From Bacillota bacterium (lineage in GTDB: Bacteria > Bacillota > UBA4882 > UBA8346): DNA of 64,000 bases. The notes under the pieces were generated by a model. It worked only from the letters and a program-made list of their open reading frames with translations. It had not been told where the DNA came from and searched no databases. A program made the translations under genes and the position numbers. Location of the stretch: contig JAFABB010000027.1 of NCBI GenBank assembly GCA_023426245.1, forward strand, positions 1 to 64,000, given 5' to 3'. Below are positions 40,257-49,832 of this stretch, piece by piece (within the stretch, counting starts at the first letter, position 1; the number at the start of each line of letters is the position of its first letter).

Positions 40257-41501
40257 ATGAAACGCGTTTTAGTTATCGCTTACCATTATCCGCCTCTTGC
40301 CGGGGCCGGGGTATTAAAAACATTACGAACGACCCGTTATTTTTCCAAATTCGGGTGGCAACCGCTGGTTTTAACGGTGAGAAATCCGGAACCTTACCAT
40401 AGGGCCCCCAATCCGGTTCCGGAAGGGACCCGGGTTTACCGTTCCTGGCGAATCCCGGGAGGTAACTTGCTGGCCCGGCTATTACGAAGGATCGGGCTTG
40501 ATGAACGGTGGATATTGCTCCCGGATCAGCATATTTTATGGGCGCCAGGCGCTTTTTTCACCGGACTTTATCTGATGATTCGTTTCAAAATCGATTTGAT
40601 TTATGTAACCGGCCCTCCCTATTCGGCGTTAATGGTTGGAGCCGCCCTGCAAAAAATAACCGGAAAACCATTAGTAACCGAGGTTCGGGATCCTTGGAGC
40701 TTTAATAGGGGACGTCAAGGGTACCCGACAAGGGTACACCGGAAAATCGATCACTTTTATGAACGTTGGGTGCTGCGGTCTTCTTCTTTGATTGCTTGCA
40801 TTTATCATATCACCGCCAATGGCTACCGGGAACTTTATCCGTGGTGCAAAGAAAAATTGATTGTTTTTTATGATACGGTCGATCTTCAGGACTTGCCCAC
40901 CAATTATCAAAGTTATCCCATTTTTAACTTGACGTATATCGGAACTTTTTATCCCCCCTTTGCAACGCTTCGTGCCACTTTGCAGGCGATCAAAGTTTTG
41001 CTGGACGAAGGGACCTTCCGAGCGGAAAAATTTTGTTTGAATTATGTCGGGCCGCTTGATAAAACCTTCGCAACGATGGCGGAGTCTTTCGGGGTTTCCC
41101 AAGTTGTAAGGTGGGCGGGTTATAAAACATTAAAAGAGGCGCAACTGGAAGTTTTCAAAAGTCAAGCCCTATTGCTGTTGCTGGAATTCCCAACGATAAA
41201 TACCAAACTTTTCGACTATCTTGCCAGTGGACGAAGGATCCTGGCTGTTGTTCCTGATTTTCCGGAACTCCGGGGTTTACTGGAACGCTATGCCGGGCGT
41301 TATGATTTAGTGGATACGGCAGTGAATTCCCACGACTATGGAAAAATAGCTGAAATTTTAAAACAGTGTTATAATGATTTTTATGATCAAAAATTAGCAA
41401 CCGATCCATCGAAAACGGCGCTTTTTAAAAATGAGTTGAATATTGAAGCCGAAACCCGGCAGTTGGTTGAGAATTTTAATCAATTGATATTGAAGATTTA
41501 A
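40257..41501 (+). CDS. GT4-family glycosyltransferase
   Basis: A 414-residue protein related to the preceding one by its start, RVLVIAYHYPPLAGAGVLKT, and by TGKPLVTEVRDPWSFN. The donor domain has NLTYIGTFYPPFATL and a loop QALLLLLEFPTINTKLFDYLASGRRILAV, in which an expected EAMACG motif is replaced by DYLASGR. A TTGGAG site precedes the ATG. It is likely a surface glycan transferase, perhaps a duplicate of its neighbour that has changed specificity. Confidence 0.82.
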   Translation: MKRVLVIAYHYPPLAGAGVLKTLRTTRYFSKFGWQPLVLTVRNPEPYHRAPNPVPEGTRVYRSWRIPGGNLLARLLRRIGLDERWILLPDQHILWAPGAFFTGLYLMIRFKIDLIYVTGPPYSALMVGAALQKITGKPLVTEVRDPWSFNRGRQGYPTRVHRKIDHFYERWVLRSSSLIACIYHITANGYRELYPWCKEKLIVFYDTVDLQDLPTNYQSYPIFNLTYIGTFYPPFATLRATLQAIKVLLDEGTFRAEKFCLNYVGPLDKTFATMAESFGVSQVVRWAGYKTLKEAQLEVFKSQALLLLLEFPTINTKLFDYLASGRRILAVVPDFPELRGLLERYAGRYDLVDTAVNSHDYGKIAEILKQCYNDFYDQKLATDPSKTALFKNELNIEAETRQLVENFNQLILKI

Positions 41502-41556
41502 ATGTAAGGAACTTGCGAATCGAACAACATTTTATCAGTGATGGAGTCGTGCCGAA

Positions 41557-42648
41557 TTGAGGAAAATTTGTTTTTTGGCAGATGCCAGGAGCCCGCACAC
41601 ACTCAAATGGGTGAGGGGATGCGCTGACTTGCATTGGGAGATGATTGTTATTTCCCACCATCCGGGGGAAATACCAGGCGCCCGGGTTGTGGTTCATCCT
41701 TTGTCATTACTTGGTTTTCCCAAATATTGCTGGGGAGTCCGGCGGCTCATCCGTAAACTGAAGCCGGATGTTGTTCATGCTCATCAATTCGGCGCTCACG
41801 CTTTATACGCCTGGTTTAGCGGAATTTCACCACGGGTTGTTTCAGCTTGGGGTTCCGATATTCTGGTATATCCGAAGCAATCCCGTTTCATCCGCTGGTT
41901 GACCAAGTTTCTGGTCCGCAGGGCTACGGTGATTACCTCCGACAGCAGTTTGGTCGAGAGAGAATTGAAAGCCTATGGCGCTAAGGATGAGCAGCTGATG
42001 AGGGTCATTTTTGGAATTGAGCGGCGCCGTTACCAGATGCTGGCTGGGGTTGTCAAGGAGAATTCTCGGTTGATCCTTTGTTCTCCCCGGCTGCACGAAC
42101 CGCTTTATAATATTCATATAATTATTGAGGTATTTGGTGAAGTTAAGAAAAATTTTCCTGAACTTGAGCTGTGGTTGCTGGGTTCGGGTAGTTTGACTCC
42201 AACGCTGGAAAGGATAGCGGAGGGTGGGGAGTTTGCAAACAGTATCCGCTTTTGGGGTATGGTGTCGCCCCGGGAATCGCTGGAGCGGATGGGTGAAAGC
42301 CATTTGATGATTAGCCTCCCTTCCAGTGATGCAACTCCGGTGAGTTTACTGGAGGCCATGGCGGCTGGGGCATTACCAATCCTGAGCGATTTACCTGCTT
42401 ATCATGATTGGGTCGCCGACGGGGTCAACGGCCTTTTTGTAAAGCCGGATTTCACCAACTTGGTTTCTGTTTTGAACCGGGCGGTCCGGGACCGCGCTTT
42501 ACAGGAAAAGGCCGCGGCGATTAACCGTAAAATCATATTGGAACGGGCCATTTGGGAGGATCAATTTCAACCGATGCTCAAGTTTTACTCCTCAAGGAAA
42601 AAGCCTTGCAATGACTCCAATAACATAAACGGGGATGGGGAAAAGTGA
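41557..42648 (+). CDS. GT4-family glycosyltransferase
   Basis: A 363-residue transferase. Features are ICFLADARSPHTLKWVRG at the N-terminus, DVVHAHQFGAHALYAW, VSAWGSDILVYPKQ, and the donor domain LWLLGSGSLTPTLERIA with SSDATPVSLLEAMAAGALPIL, where the GT4 E-x7-E pattern is visible. The start is TTG with GGAG ten bases before it. Its stop overlaps the GTG of the next gene (GTGA), so the two are translated together. Confidence 0.85.
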   Translation: MRKICFLADARSPHTLKWVRGCADLHWEMIVISHHPGEIPGARVVVHPLSLLGFPKYCWGVRRLIRKLKPDVVHAHQFGAHALYAWFSGISPRVVSAWGSDILVYPKQSRFIRWLTKFLVRRATVITSDSSLVERELKAYGAKDEQLMRVIFGIERRRYQMLAGVVKENSRLILCSPRLHEPLYNIHIIIEVFGEVKKNFPELELWLLGSGSLTPTLERIAEGGEFANSIRFWGMVSPRESLERMGESHLMISLPSSDATPVSLLEAMAAGALPILSDLPAYHDWVADGVNGLFVKPDFTNLVSVLNRAVRDRALQEKAAAINRKIILERAIWEDQFQPMLKFYSSRKKPCNDSNNINGDGEK

Positions 42649-43775
42649 AGAAAATTGCCATGTTGCTTTCAAATGGTTTCGCTCCCGACCCGCGGGTGGC
42701 TGCCGAAGCGCAGGCCATGACCGAAGCCGGATATCAGGTTACGATTTTCGCTTGGGACCGGACCGGCCAATTGCCGGAAAATGAGAATTACCAGGGTATC
42801 CAAATAGTCCGTTCCAAGATTGGCACTACTTACAGCCGGGGACCGCTGCAGATTTTTAAATTCAGACAGTTCTGGAAGGCGGCCGCAGCCTTTTTAGGGG
42901 AGCACTCCGCGGATATCATTCATTGTCACGATTTGGATACTTTATGGCCAGGAATTCGATACGGCCGTAAATTTGGGATCCCGGTAATTTTTGACGCCCA
43001 CGAATCCTATCCCGATATGGTGGCCCATTTATTTCCCTCTTGGTTAGTGTTGATGATCCGGAGGATGGAAACGTCTCTCGTTCCCAAAACGACTGCCGTC
43101 ATCACCGTGGGAGAAATTTTGGCCCGTCATTACCAATCGCTTCACGCCAAGAAGGTGGTGGTGGTCGGCAATTATAAAACCTTAAACCTCTCAGAGCCGG
43201 TAAGACCACAGAAAATTCCCCCGTTAAAAATTATTTATGTCGGCGGGTTAAACCGCGACCGGATGATTGGACCGATGATTGAGGCTGTGTCCGGCAATGA
43301 GCGTTATCATTTTACGATTGTCGGCGCAGGTTCGGAATTATCCCGTTTGCAAGAACTTGCCGGCTCAAGCGCGAATATCCTTTTTACCGGATATAAGCCG
43401 CAAGCGGAAGCCCGTGCTTTAATCGATCAATGCCATCTGGTTTATTACGGGATTGATTGTACTTATGCCAATAACCAATATAGTACGCCCAATCTACTTT
43501 TCTTAGCTCTTGCATCCGGAAGGCCCATCATCACGACCAATGTGGGAGAAATTGCCGAAATCGTCGGGGCTCAAAGTTGCGGCTCGGTTTTGGTGGATTT
43601 GGAGGGCAGCACGATTCGCCGGGTTTTAGAGCAATACTTTGAGGAGAGTTTATGGCAGCATCAGTCGGAGCGGAGCTTCCGGGCTGCAGCCTCAAAATAC
43701 AACTGGGATATTGCCAAACAAAATTTATTAGGGCTATACCAAGATTTGGAGTCGCAAAATGGACAAGCAAAGTAA
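42645..43775 (+). CDS. GT4-family glycosyltransferase
   Basis: A 376-residue transferase with IAMLLSNGFAPDPRVAAEA, IHCHDLDTLWPGIRYG and VIFDAHESYPDM in the N-terminal domain, and FTIVGAGSELSRLQELA and TPNLLFLALASGRPIITTNVGEI in the donor domain. The GTG start overlaps the preceding stop by four bases, and the following gene starts inside its 3' end. This tight packing marks the core of the glycan operon. The sugar transferred is unknown. Confidence 0.85.
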   Translation: MKKIAMLLSNGFAPDPRVAAEAQAMTEAGYQVTIFAWDRTGQLPENENYQGIQIVRSKIGTTYSRGPLQIFKFRQFWKAAAAFLGEHSADIIHCHDLDTLWPGIRYGRKFGIPVIFDAHESYPDMVAHLFPSWLVLMIRRMETSLVPKTTAVITVGEILARHYQSLHAKKVVVVGNYKTLNLSEPVRPQKIPPLKIIYVGGLNRDRMIGPMIEAVSGNERYHFTIVGAGSELSRLQELAGSSANILFTGYKPQAEARALIDQCHLVYYGIDCTYANNQYSTPNLLFLALASGRPIITTNVGEIAEIVGAQSCGSVLVDLEGSTIRRVLEQYFEESLWQHQSERSFRAAASKYNWDIAKQNLLGLYQDLESQNGQAK

Positions 43776-44985
43776 GCCGAATGTAACCATTATCAATCAT
43801 TATGCTTCAATCCCGCACTGGCCCGGCCCCACCCGTAACTTTGATTTTGCCGTCAGCCTTGTCAAACAGGGATGGAAGGTTAACCTTTTTAGTTGCCGGT
43901 TCAACCACTATTTGCGGGGTTACTTGCCCGATCCTCCGAAGGAGGAGTCCGGTGTCCAATTGAAGTGGATCTGGAGCACTCCTTATCAGGGAAACTCCTT
44001 ATTTCGGGAACTCAACATCCTCTTTTTTTCATTTGGCAGTTTTTGGCGGGGATTGTGGACTCCGGCCCAGGCTATCGTAGCAGTGACACCGCCGCTGGAA
44101 TCGGCTTTTAGCGGCTGGCTCCTGGCGCGGGTGAAACGAATCCCTTTTATTCTTGATGTGGAGGATCTATGGCCAGATTCCATTATTGCCATGGGGTTTC
44201 ATAATCAATTGGTTATCCGATGGTTGCGCTTTTTAGAACGCTTTTTATACCGCCATAGCGATCATTTTTCAACCGTGGCGGGTGAAATGCAAGAATATCT
44301 CCAAAAGCAGGGAGTCCCCGGCCACAAGATTTCACTGATTCCCTTGGGGGCCAATTTACCACCGGAGACTAATCATGCAAAACGAAGCGAAATTCGGGAA
44401 CGCTATGGATGGCCGGATCATAAAATCGTAGCCGTTTATGTCGGAGCCCACGGGCCTGCCAATGCCTTGGAAACCTTAATCAATGCCGCAAAACATCTGC
44501 CGGAGGATAGCCCGGTTCAGATTGGGCTTTTTGGTGACGGTTCGGATAAACCGCGGTTAGCTAAGATATTAAGCGAATGTAACTTGCCCAATATCACGAT
44601 GGAAGAGCCGGTAGCGCCGGAAATGGTACCGCAAATTCTCCAGGCGGCTGATATTGGTGTCGCATCTTTAAAGGATACCGATACCTTTAAAACAGTCCGG
44701 CCCAATAAACTTTACGAATACATGGCAGTGGGATTGCCGGTAATATGCTGTATCTCGGGCGAGGCTGGCCGGTTTATCGCTGAAATCGGTTCCGGCATTC
44801 CGGTGACTCCCGAGGATGGGCCGGGCCTTGCCGCCGCTTTGCAAAAGCTCTCTCAAGATGCCGGATACCGCGGTGAATTGGGGAAAAAGGGTTTTGATTA
44901 TGTGCAAGAATTTGGAAACCGGGCCCAATTAGCCGCCTTCATGGGCGATGTTATCGAAAAGGTTATCGATGAAAATGGAAAATAA
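43759..44985 (+). CDS. GT4-family glycosyltransferase (WbuB-like)
   Basis: A 408-residue transferase of the WbuB/FnlA-neighbour type, which adds amino sugars. It starts VTIINHYASIPHWPGPTRNF, with FILDVEDLWPDSIIAMGF in the middle and AVYVGAHGPANALETLINAA, GLFGDGSDKPRLAKI and VRPNKLYEYMAVGLPVICC in the donor domain. ATG is preceded by TTGGAG inside the upstream gene. The phosphoglycosyl transferase gene begins in its 3' end. An N-acetylated uronic sugar as donor would fit the Wbp enzymes nearby but is not shown. Confidence 0.85.
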   Translation: MDKQSKPNVTIINHYASIPHWPGPTRNFDFAVSLVKQGWKVNLFSCRFNHYLRGYLPDPPKEESGVQLKWIWSTPYQGNSLFRELNILFFSFGSFWRGLWTPAQAIVAVTPPLESAFSGWLLARVKRIPFILDVEDLWPDSIIAMGFHNQLVIRWLRFLERFLYRHSDHFSTVAGEMQEYLQKQGVPGHKISLIPLGANLPPETNHAKRSEIRERYGWPDHKIVAVYVGAHGPANALETLINAAKHLPEDSPVQIGLFGDGSDKPRLAKILSECNLPNITMEEPVAPEMVPQILQAADIGVASLKDTDTFKTVRPNKLYEYMAVGLPVICCISGEAGRFIAEIGSGIPVTPEDGPGLAAALQKLSQDAGYRGELGKKGFDYVQEFGNRAQLAAFMGDVIEKVIDENGK

Positions 44986-45583
44986 ACCAAAAATGCAATG
45001 GAACATCAAATATCTGCTTGATTTTCTGTTGGCCTTGTTACTATTGATTCCGGTGACTGCCGTGATTGGGATTCTCGGAGTCATCCTATATATCGATTCG
45101 CCGGGGTCGATTTTTTTCAAGCAACTGCGTCCGGGGAAAAACGGCAAGCTTTTTTTGATTCTCAAATTGAGGACGATGACACCGGGGGATCATACGTTGA
45201 ACACACCCCGGAATCCCGATGGCTCGCTGGCCCTGACCCATGAGCTCAAGGGTTATACACGGTTCGGCAAAGTCCTGCGCCGTTTCAGTCTGGATGAGTT
45301 GCCGCAAATATTTAACGTCTTGAAGGGCGACATGAGTTTTATTGGCCCCCGCCCTGATTTACCGGAACATCTTCAATTGTATCAGGGCGATGAAAGGCTA
45401 AAGCTGATGGCAAGACCAGGATTAACCGGGCTGGCCCAAATTGGGGGCAGGAACGGGTTGCCATGGAAAGAACGGCTGCAACTTGATGCCCGGTATGTAA
45501 AAGAGTATTCCTTATGGCTGGATTTAAAGATTCTTATGGTAACCCTCGGCCGGCTGATCACAGGCAAAGGTGTATATCAATAG
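44969..45583 (+). CDS. Initiating phosphoglycosyl transferase
   Basis: A 204-residue monotopic sugar transferase that places the first sugar-phosphate on undecaprenyl phosphate. One hydrophobic segment (YLLDFLLALLLLIPVTAVIGI) is followed by the catalytic core: PGSIFFKQLRPGKNGKLF, ILKLRTM, RFSLDELPQIFNVLKGDMSFIGPRP with the Asp-Glu pair, and ARPGLTGLAQIGGRNGLPW. This is the PglC-size form, without the extra N-terminal membrane domain of WbaP/WcaJ. ATG at 44969 after AAAAGG is chosen; 44948 is possible. It overlaps the preceding gene by 17 bases. Confidence 0.92.
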   Translation: MKMENKPKMQWNIKYLLDFLLALLLLIPVTAVIGILGVILYIDSPGSIFFKQLRPGKNGKLFLILKLRTMTPGDHTLNTPRNPDGSLALTHELKGYTRFGKVLRRFSLDELPQIFNVLKGDMSFIGPRPDLPEHLQLYQGDERLKLMARPGLTGLAQIGGRNGLPWKERLQLDARYVKEYSLWLDLKILMVTLGRLITGKGVYQ

Positions 45584-45597
45584 CCGGAGGTGAAGAA

Positions 45598-46362
45598 ATG
45601 TCCGTCCTTGAATATGAGCTGAGAGCATTAGATTGGGATACTGAATTTTTTGGGATTAAAATGGGGCAGGTGTTGTTGCCTTTAAAACCGGAGCCGGCGA
45701 ATTTCTCGGAATCAACTTGGCTTCATACCCTGGAAGCGGCACGCTGCCAAAAATACCAATTTTTATATTGCCCGGTTGATGTAATCTATCCGGAGGCCTC
45801 AACCATCATTGCCGGGCACGGAGGGATCATTGGAGATGTTCTGGTTACCTTTGTTTTAGAGTGTCCCGAAGGCATTCAAAAAATCAACTCGTCATTTGAC
45901 ACTGCGGAAGCGACGGCGGAAGATCTCAAGAGTATTATCGAAATTGCCGTAAGGAGTTTCCGGGACTCCCGGTTTATGATGGATCCTCATTTTGAACGGT
46001 CAAAGGCGGAGCAATTTTATCCCAGCTGGCTAAAAGAGTCCTTTTCCAATGCCGAAAAAATCGTGGTGGTTAAAAAGGAAAGGCAAGTTTGCGGATTTAT
46101 TTCATTCAAACCGGAACCTTCGACCAAGACTTTGATCATTCGGTTGATCGCGGTGAAAAGTTCGGAGCGGGGGAAAGGGATCGGGCAAATCTTGGTTCAT
46201 CAGGCGATTGCTACGGCACTCAAACTAAATTATCCCCAAGTGCAAGTGGGTACCCAATTAACCAATCGGGCGGCCATTAATCTTTATGAAAAAGGTGGTT
46301 TCCGGATGCATAGTGCTAAATACCGCTATCACATTTGGTTTGAGGACGTTTCTAAATTATAA
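45598..46362 (+). CDS. GNAT-family N-acetyltransferase
   Basis: A 254-residue acetyltransferase similar in layout to WecD (dTDP-fucosamine N-acetyltransferase): an N-terminal part LRALDWDTEFFGIKMGQVLLP and a C-terminal GNAT domain with LIAVKSSERGKGIGQILV (acetyl-CoA loop RGxGxG) and LTNRAAINLYEKGGFRM. ATG at 45598 follows GGAGGTG. In this cluster it probably N-acetylates a 4-amino or similar amino sugar. No matching 4-aminotransferase other than the WbpE-like enzyme is in the window. Confidence 0.85.
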   Translation: MSVLEYELRALDWDTEFFGIKMGQVLLPLKPEPANFSESTWLHTLEAARCQKYQFLYCPVDVIYPEASTIIAGHGGIIGDVLVTFVLECPEGIQKINSSFDTAEATAEDLKSIIEIAVRSFRDSRFMMDPHFERSKAEQFYPSWLKESFSNAEKIVVVKKERQVCGFISFKPEPSTKTLIIRLIAVKSSERGKGIGQILVHQAIATALKLNYPQVQVGTQLTNRAAINLYEKGGFRMHSAKYRYHIWFEDVSKL

Positions 46363-46465
46363 GCCCAAAACAGATAAAGGCCTGTATGTTATAGAATGAA
46401 ACAACAACATGCTTCGTTACAATTCATATTCTCGGGAATGGATGATGGATAAAGGGGGAATTTGT

Positions 46466-47572
46466 TTGCAGGTACCGGCTTTTGATATTACCCGGCAAAA
46501 TCAGATATTGGAACCAGCTCTACAGCAGGCTTTTCAAAGTGTTTTAGAGCACGGTCATTTTATTTTGGGCGATGAGGTCCAAAAATTTGAAGCCCAAGCT
46601 GCGGCATTTTTAGGCGTCAGGCATGCGGTGGGGGTTGCCAACGGCAGTGATGCCTTGGTTTTGAGCTTAATGGCATTGGGAGTCGGGCCTGGCGATGAGG
46701 TCATCGTACCCGGCTTTACATTTTTTGCGACAGCCAGTTCTGTTAGCAGGGTTGGAGCCACCCCGATCTTTGTGGATGTGAGCCCGGAGGATTATAATAT
46801 CTACCCGCAGGCAGTGAGGGAAAAAATAACTTCGAGAACAAAAGCCCTCATTGTAGTGGATCTTTTCGGTATGCCAGCCAAAATGAATGAATTAAATAAA
46901 CTCGCCAGTGGGGAAGGTTTCCCAATTATTGAAGATGCAGCCCAAGCCCTGGGAACCCTTTATGAAGATCAGCCGGTTGGCGGTATTGGCACCCTGGGCT
47001 GTTTCAGTTTCTTTCCCACCAAAAATTTAGGCTGTTTCGGCGATGGCGGAATGGTCACAACCAACAGGGCGGATTTTGCGGATAAGTTGCGGATGTTAAG
47101 GGTTCATGGGGCCTGCCGCAAGTATCACCATGAAGCGCTTGGGATTAACAGCCGTTTGGATACTCTGCAGGCTGCGTTTTTGAATGTTAAATTGCCTTAT
47201 GTGAAGAGCTGGATTGAAAAACGGCGGAAAATTGCGGAAACCTACCGTCAAGGCCTAGCCGGCATATCCGGGATTCGGCTTCCGTCGGAGGATAGCGGGC
47301 ATAGTTATAATCAGTTTACGGTTCAAGCCGATAGGCGGGAGGAACTTCAAAATTTTTTAACGCTCCATGGAATCAGTACCACCGTGTACTACCCAATGTC
47401 CTTGCATTTGCAACCGGTTTTTGCTTCTTTAGGGTATAAGCCGGGCGATTTGCCGGTTAGTGAAGCCTTAACCGGAAAAGTCTTGTCCTTGCCGATGTTT
47501 CCCGAGCTAACCCTGGAAGAGCAAAAGTTTGTCATTGAAAAAGTGAAGCAGTTTTATGAATCCAAAAACTAA
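46466..47572 (+). CDS. wbpE: DegT/DnrJ/EryC1-family aminotransferase (WbpE-like)
   Basis: A 368-residue PLP sugar aminotransferase. In the diacetamido-uronate route WbpE converts the 3-keto sugar from WbpB to the 3-amino sugar with glutamate. The sequence tracks WbpE closely: VLEHGHFILGDEVQKFE, NGSDALVLSLMALGVGPGDE, IEDAAQALG, SFFPTKNLGCFGDGG with the PLP lysine, and KYHHEALGINSRLDTLQAA. TTG at 46466 behind AAAGGGGG is chosen over an ATG at 46409 without a good site. The epimerase gene starts 17 bp after its stop. Confidence 0.88.
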   Translation: MQVPAFDITRQNQILEPALQQAFQSVLEHGHFILGDEVQKFEAQAAAFLGVRHAVGVANGSDALVLSLMALGVGPGDEVIVPGFTFFATASSVSRVGATPIFVDVSPEDYNIYPQAVREKITSRTKALIVVDLFGMPAKMNELNKLASGEGFPIIEDAAQALGTLYEDQPVGGIGTLGCFSFFPTKNLGCFGDGGMVTTNRADFADKLRMLRVHGACRKYHHEALGINSRLDTLQAAFLNVKLPYVKSWIEKRRKIAETYRQGLAGISGIRLPSEDSGHSYNQFTVQADRREELQNFLTLHGISTTVYYPMSLHLQPVFASLGYKPGDLPVSEALTGKVLSLPMFPELTLEEQKFVIEKVKQFYESKN

Positions 47573-47588
47573 AGGGGGAAATCAAGCG

Positions 47589-48644
47589 ATGAAAATTATG
47601 ACCATCGTCGGAGCCAGACCGCAATTTGTCAAGGCGGCAGTGGTTTCCACCCATTTACGGCAAAGCGCCCATGAAATATTAGTCCATACCGGCCAGCACT
47701 ATGATGTGAACATGTCGGATATTTTCTTTACGGAACTGGGAATTCCGGCCCCCGATTATCATTTGGGAATCGGTTCCGGGCTCCATGGCGCCCAAACCGG
47801 CAAAATGCTGGCGGAGATTGAACAAGTCTGTCTGCAGGAAAAGCCGGATTGTTTGCTGATTTATGGCGACACCAATTCAACTTTGGCAGGAGCCTTGGCC
47901 GCATCCAAAATCCATATTCCCATCGCCCATGTGGAAGCCGGGTTACGCAGTTTTAACCGGCGAATGCCGGAAGAAATAAACCGGGTGGTAGCCGACCATT
48001 TGGCAACATGGTTATTCGCTCCGACCCGGACGGCAATCACCAATTTGAATCAGGAAGGGATCCGTCAGGGAGTATACCGCACCGGCGATGTGATGTATGA
48101 TGCCTTTTTACAAATGTCGAAGCGGGTAGGAGCGCAGTCCCGGATTTTGGACACCTTGGGTTTAACTCCCCAGAAATATTGTCTGGTAACACTGCACCGG
48201 GCCGAGAATACCGACGAGCCCCGGAGATTGCAGGCTATTTTAAGCACTTTGGCCGGCCTTGATGATCCGGTCATTTTTCCAATCCATCCGCGGACTCGGG
48301 GTAAGCTGGCGGAATATCACATGTCTTTTGCGGATAAGTCCCTAAAATTCATCGAACCCATCGGCTATTTTGATATGCTGAATCTGGAGCTGAATGCCAA
48401 AATGATCTTCACTGATTCCGGCGGAGTGCAGAAAGAAGCCTATATGGCCAAGACCCCCTGTATTACCTTGCGTGATGAGACGGAGTGGGTTGAAACGGTC
48501 GAAGTCCATTGGAACCGTTTGGTGGGCGCTGATCCGGAAGGGATCCGCGAGGCTGTCTCTTTGGACTGGGTGGGTTCGGCATATCCGGACCTTTTTGGCG
48601 ACGGCGCTGCCGGGGCACAAATTGCGGAAATATTGACAAAGTGA
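47589..48644 (+). CDS. wbpI: UDP-sugar 2-epimerase (WecB/WbpI family)
   Basis: A 351-residue non-hydrolysing UDP-HexNAc 2-epimerase. IVGARPQFVKAAVVSTHLR, HTGQHYDVNMSDIFF, GDTNSTLAGALAASKI, HVEAGLRSFNRRMPEEINR and FTDSGGVQKEAYMAKTPCITLRDETEW are all intact. The pattern IPAPDYHLGIGSGLHGAQTGKML is especially like WbpI, which makes UDP-ManNAc3NAcA from the GlcNAc3NAcA form. WecB with UDP-GlcNAc is the alternative. ATG at 47589 follows AAAGGGGGAAA at the end of the aminotransferase gene. It would end the five-step route. Confidence 0.9.
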   Translation: MKIMTIVGARPQFVKAAVVSTHLRQSAHEILVHTGQHYDVNMSDIFFTELGIPAPDYHLGIGSGLHGAQTGKMLAEIEQVCLQEKPDCLLIYGDTNSTLAGALAASKIHIPIAHVEAGLRSFNRRMPEEINRVVADHLATWLFAPTRTAITNLNQEGIRQGVYRTGDVMYDAFLQMSKRVGAQSRILDTLGLTPQKYCLVTLHRAENTDEPRRLQAILSTLAGLDDPVIFPIHPRTRGKLAEYHMSFADKSLKFIEPIGYFDMLNLELNAKMIFTDSGGVQKEAYMAKTPCITLRDETEWVETVEVHWNRLVGADPEGIREAVSLDWVGSAYPDLFGDGAAGAQIAEILTK

Positions 48645-48694
48645 TATCTACGTTGGGTGGTATCCAAAAAAAATTATGAAAGCAGGACAGTTGA

Positions 48695-49729
48695 ATGAAA
48701 AATTTCGCCAGTGACAATCATGCCGGAGTTCCAATGGAGATTTTACATTCTCTTGAGCGCGCCAATCATGAATATGCCTTGGCCTATGGCGACGACTCCT
48801 ATACAACTGCGGCGATAGCTAAGTTTAAAGAACAACTGGGGCCGGATATTGAAGTTTATTTTGTGATCAACGGCACCTCCGCCAATGTTTTGGGCCTTAA
48901 GGTCATTACCCAGTCTTATCAGGCGATACTTTGCGCAGAAACGGCACACATCAATGTCGATGAATGCGGAGCTCCTGAGTTTGCCGTCGGTTGTAAGCTG
49001 ATTACGGTTGAGACGGATGACGGAAAACTGACCCCTGATTTAATCAAGGATAAATTGCATGAGGTCGGCAATCAGCATCACAATCAGCCCAGAGTCATTT
49101 CGATTTCAGAGTCCAGTGAACTCGGCACGGTATATACTCCGGCTGAAATTAGGTCTTTAGCTGATTTTGCCCACCGAAACGGGCTGTTGTTGCACATGGA
49201 CGGCGCCCGGATTGCCAATGCCGCGGCCAGTCTGGGATGCAAACTTCGGGAAATTACCACCGATGCCGGTGTGGACGTATTATCCTTTGGAGGCACCAAA
49301 AACGGCTTGATGTACGGGGATGCGGTCGTTTTCCTAAACCGTCGATTGGGGGCGGATTTTAAATATATTCGCAAACAAGGAATGCAGTTGCTTTCCAAAA
49401 TGCGGTTTTTGGCGGTACAATTCGAGGCCTTGCTTACCAATGACTTATGGCTCAAAAATGCCGGCCATGCCAATGAAATGGCCCGGATTTTGGCGCAAGA
49501 AATAAGCAACATTCCGCAAATCCAAATAACCCAAAAAGTTGAAGCCAATGCGGTGTTTGCCGTGATTCCGCCTCAATATATTCCTAAAATTCAAGCGAAA
49601 TATTTATTTGGCGTATGGAATGAGAAAACTTCGGAAGTCCGTTTAATGACCTCTTTTTGTACAACAATTGAGGATATTCATGATTTTATCCAAGTAATCA
49701 AAGAAACAATTCAAACGGAAGAAAAATGA
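48695..49729 (+). CDS. ltaE: Low-specificity L-threonine aldolase
   Basis: A 344-residue PLP enzyme of the beta-eliminating lyase/threonine aldolase family, which cleaves L-threonine or allo-threonine to glycine and acetaldehyde. It starts NFASDNHAGVPMEILHSLE (the SDN motif), with YGDDSYTTAAIAKF, HMDGARIANAA and the PLP lysine in LSFGGTKNGLMYGDAV. Ribosome site AGGACAG is weak. It follows the epimerase by 50 bp and may be co-transcribed by position only, because no glycan role is obvious. Confidence 0.9.
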   Translation: MKNFASDNHAGVPMEILHSLERANHEYALAYGDDSYTTAAIAKFKEQLGPDIEVYFVINGTSANVLGLKVITQSYQAILCAETAHINVDECGAPEFAVGCKLITVETDDGKLTPDLIKDKLHEVGNQHHNQPRVISISESSELGTVYTPAEIRSLADFAHRNGLLLHMDGARIANAAASLGCKLREITTDAGVDVLSFGGTKNGLMYGDAVVFLNRRLGADFKYIRKQGMQLLSKMRFLAVQFEALLTNDLWLKNAGHANEMARILAQEISNIPQIQITQKVEANAVFAVIPPQYIPKIQAKYLFGVWNEKTSEVRLMTSFCTTIEDIHDFIQVIKETIQTEEK

Positions 49730-49832
49730 TAATTCATTAAAATTTAAACTGAAATCCCATTGCCTGTTGGATGGAATTTGGTTAAAATGATGAAATCAAG
49801 TAAAAACAGTTCAAGGGTAAGCGGAGGTACTG

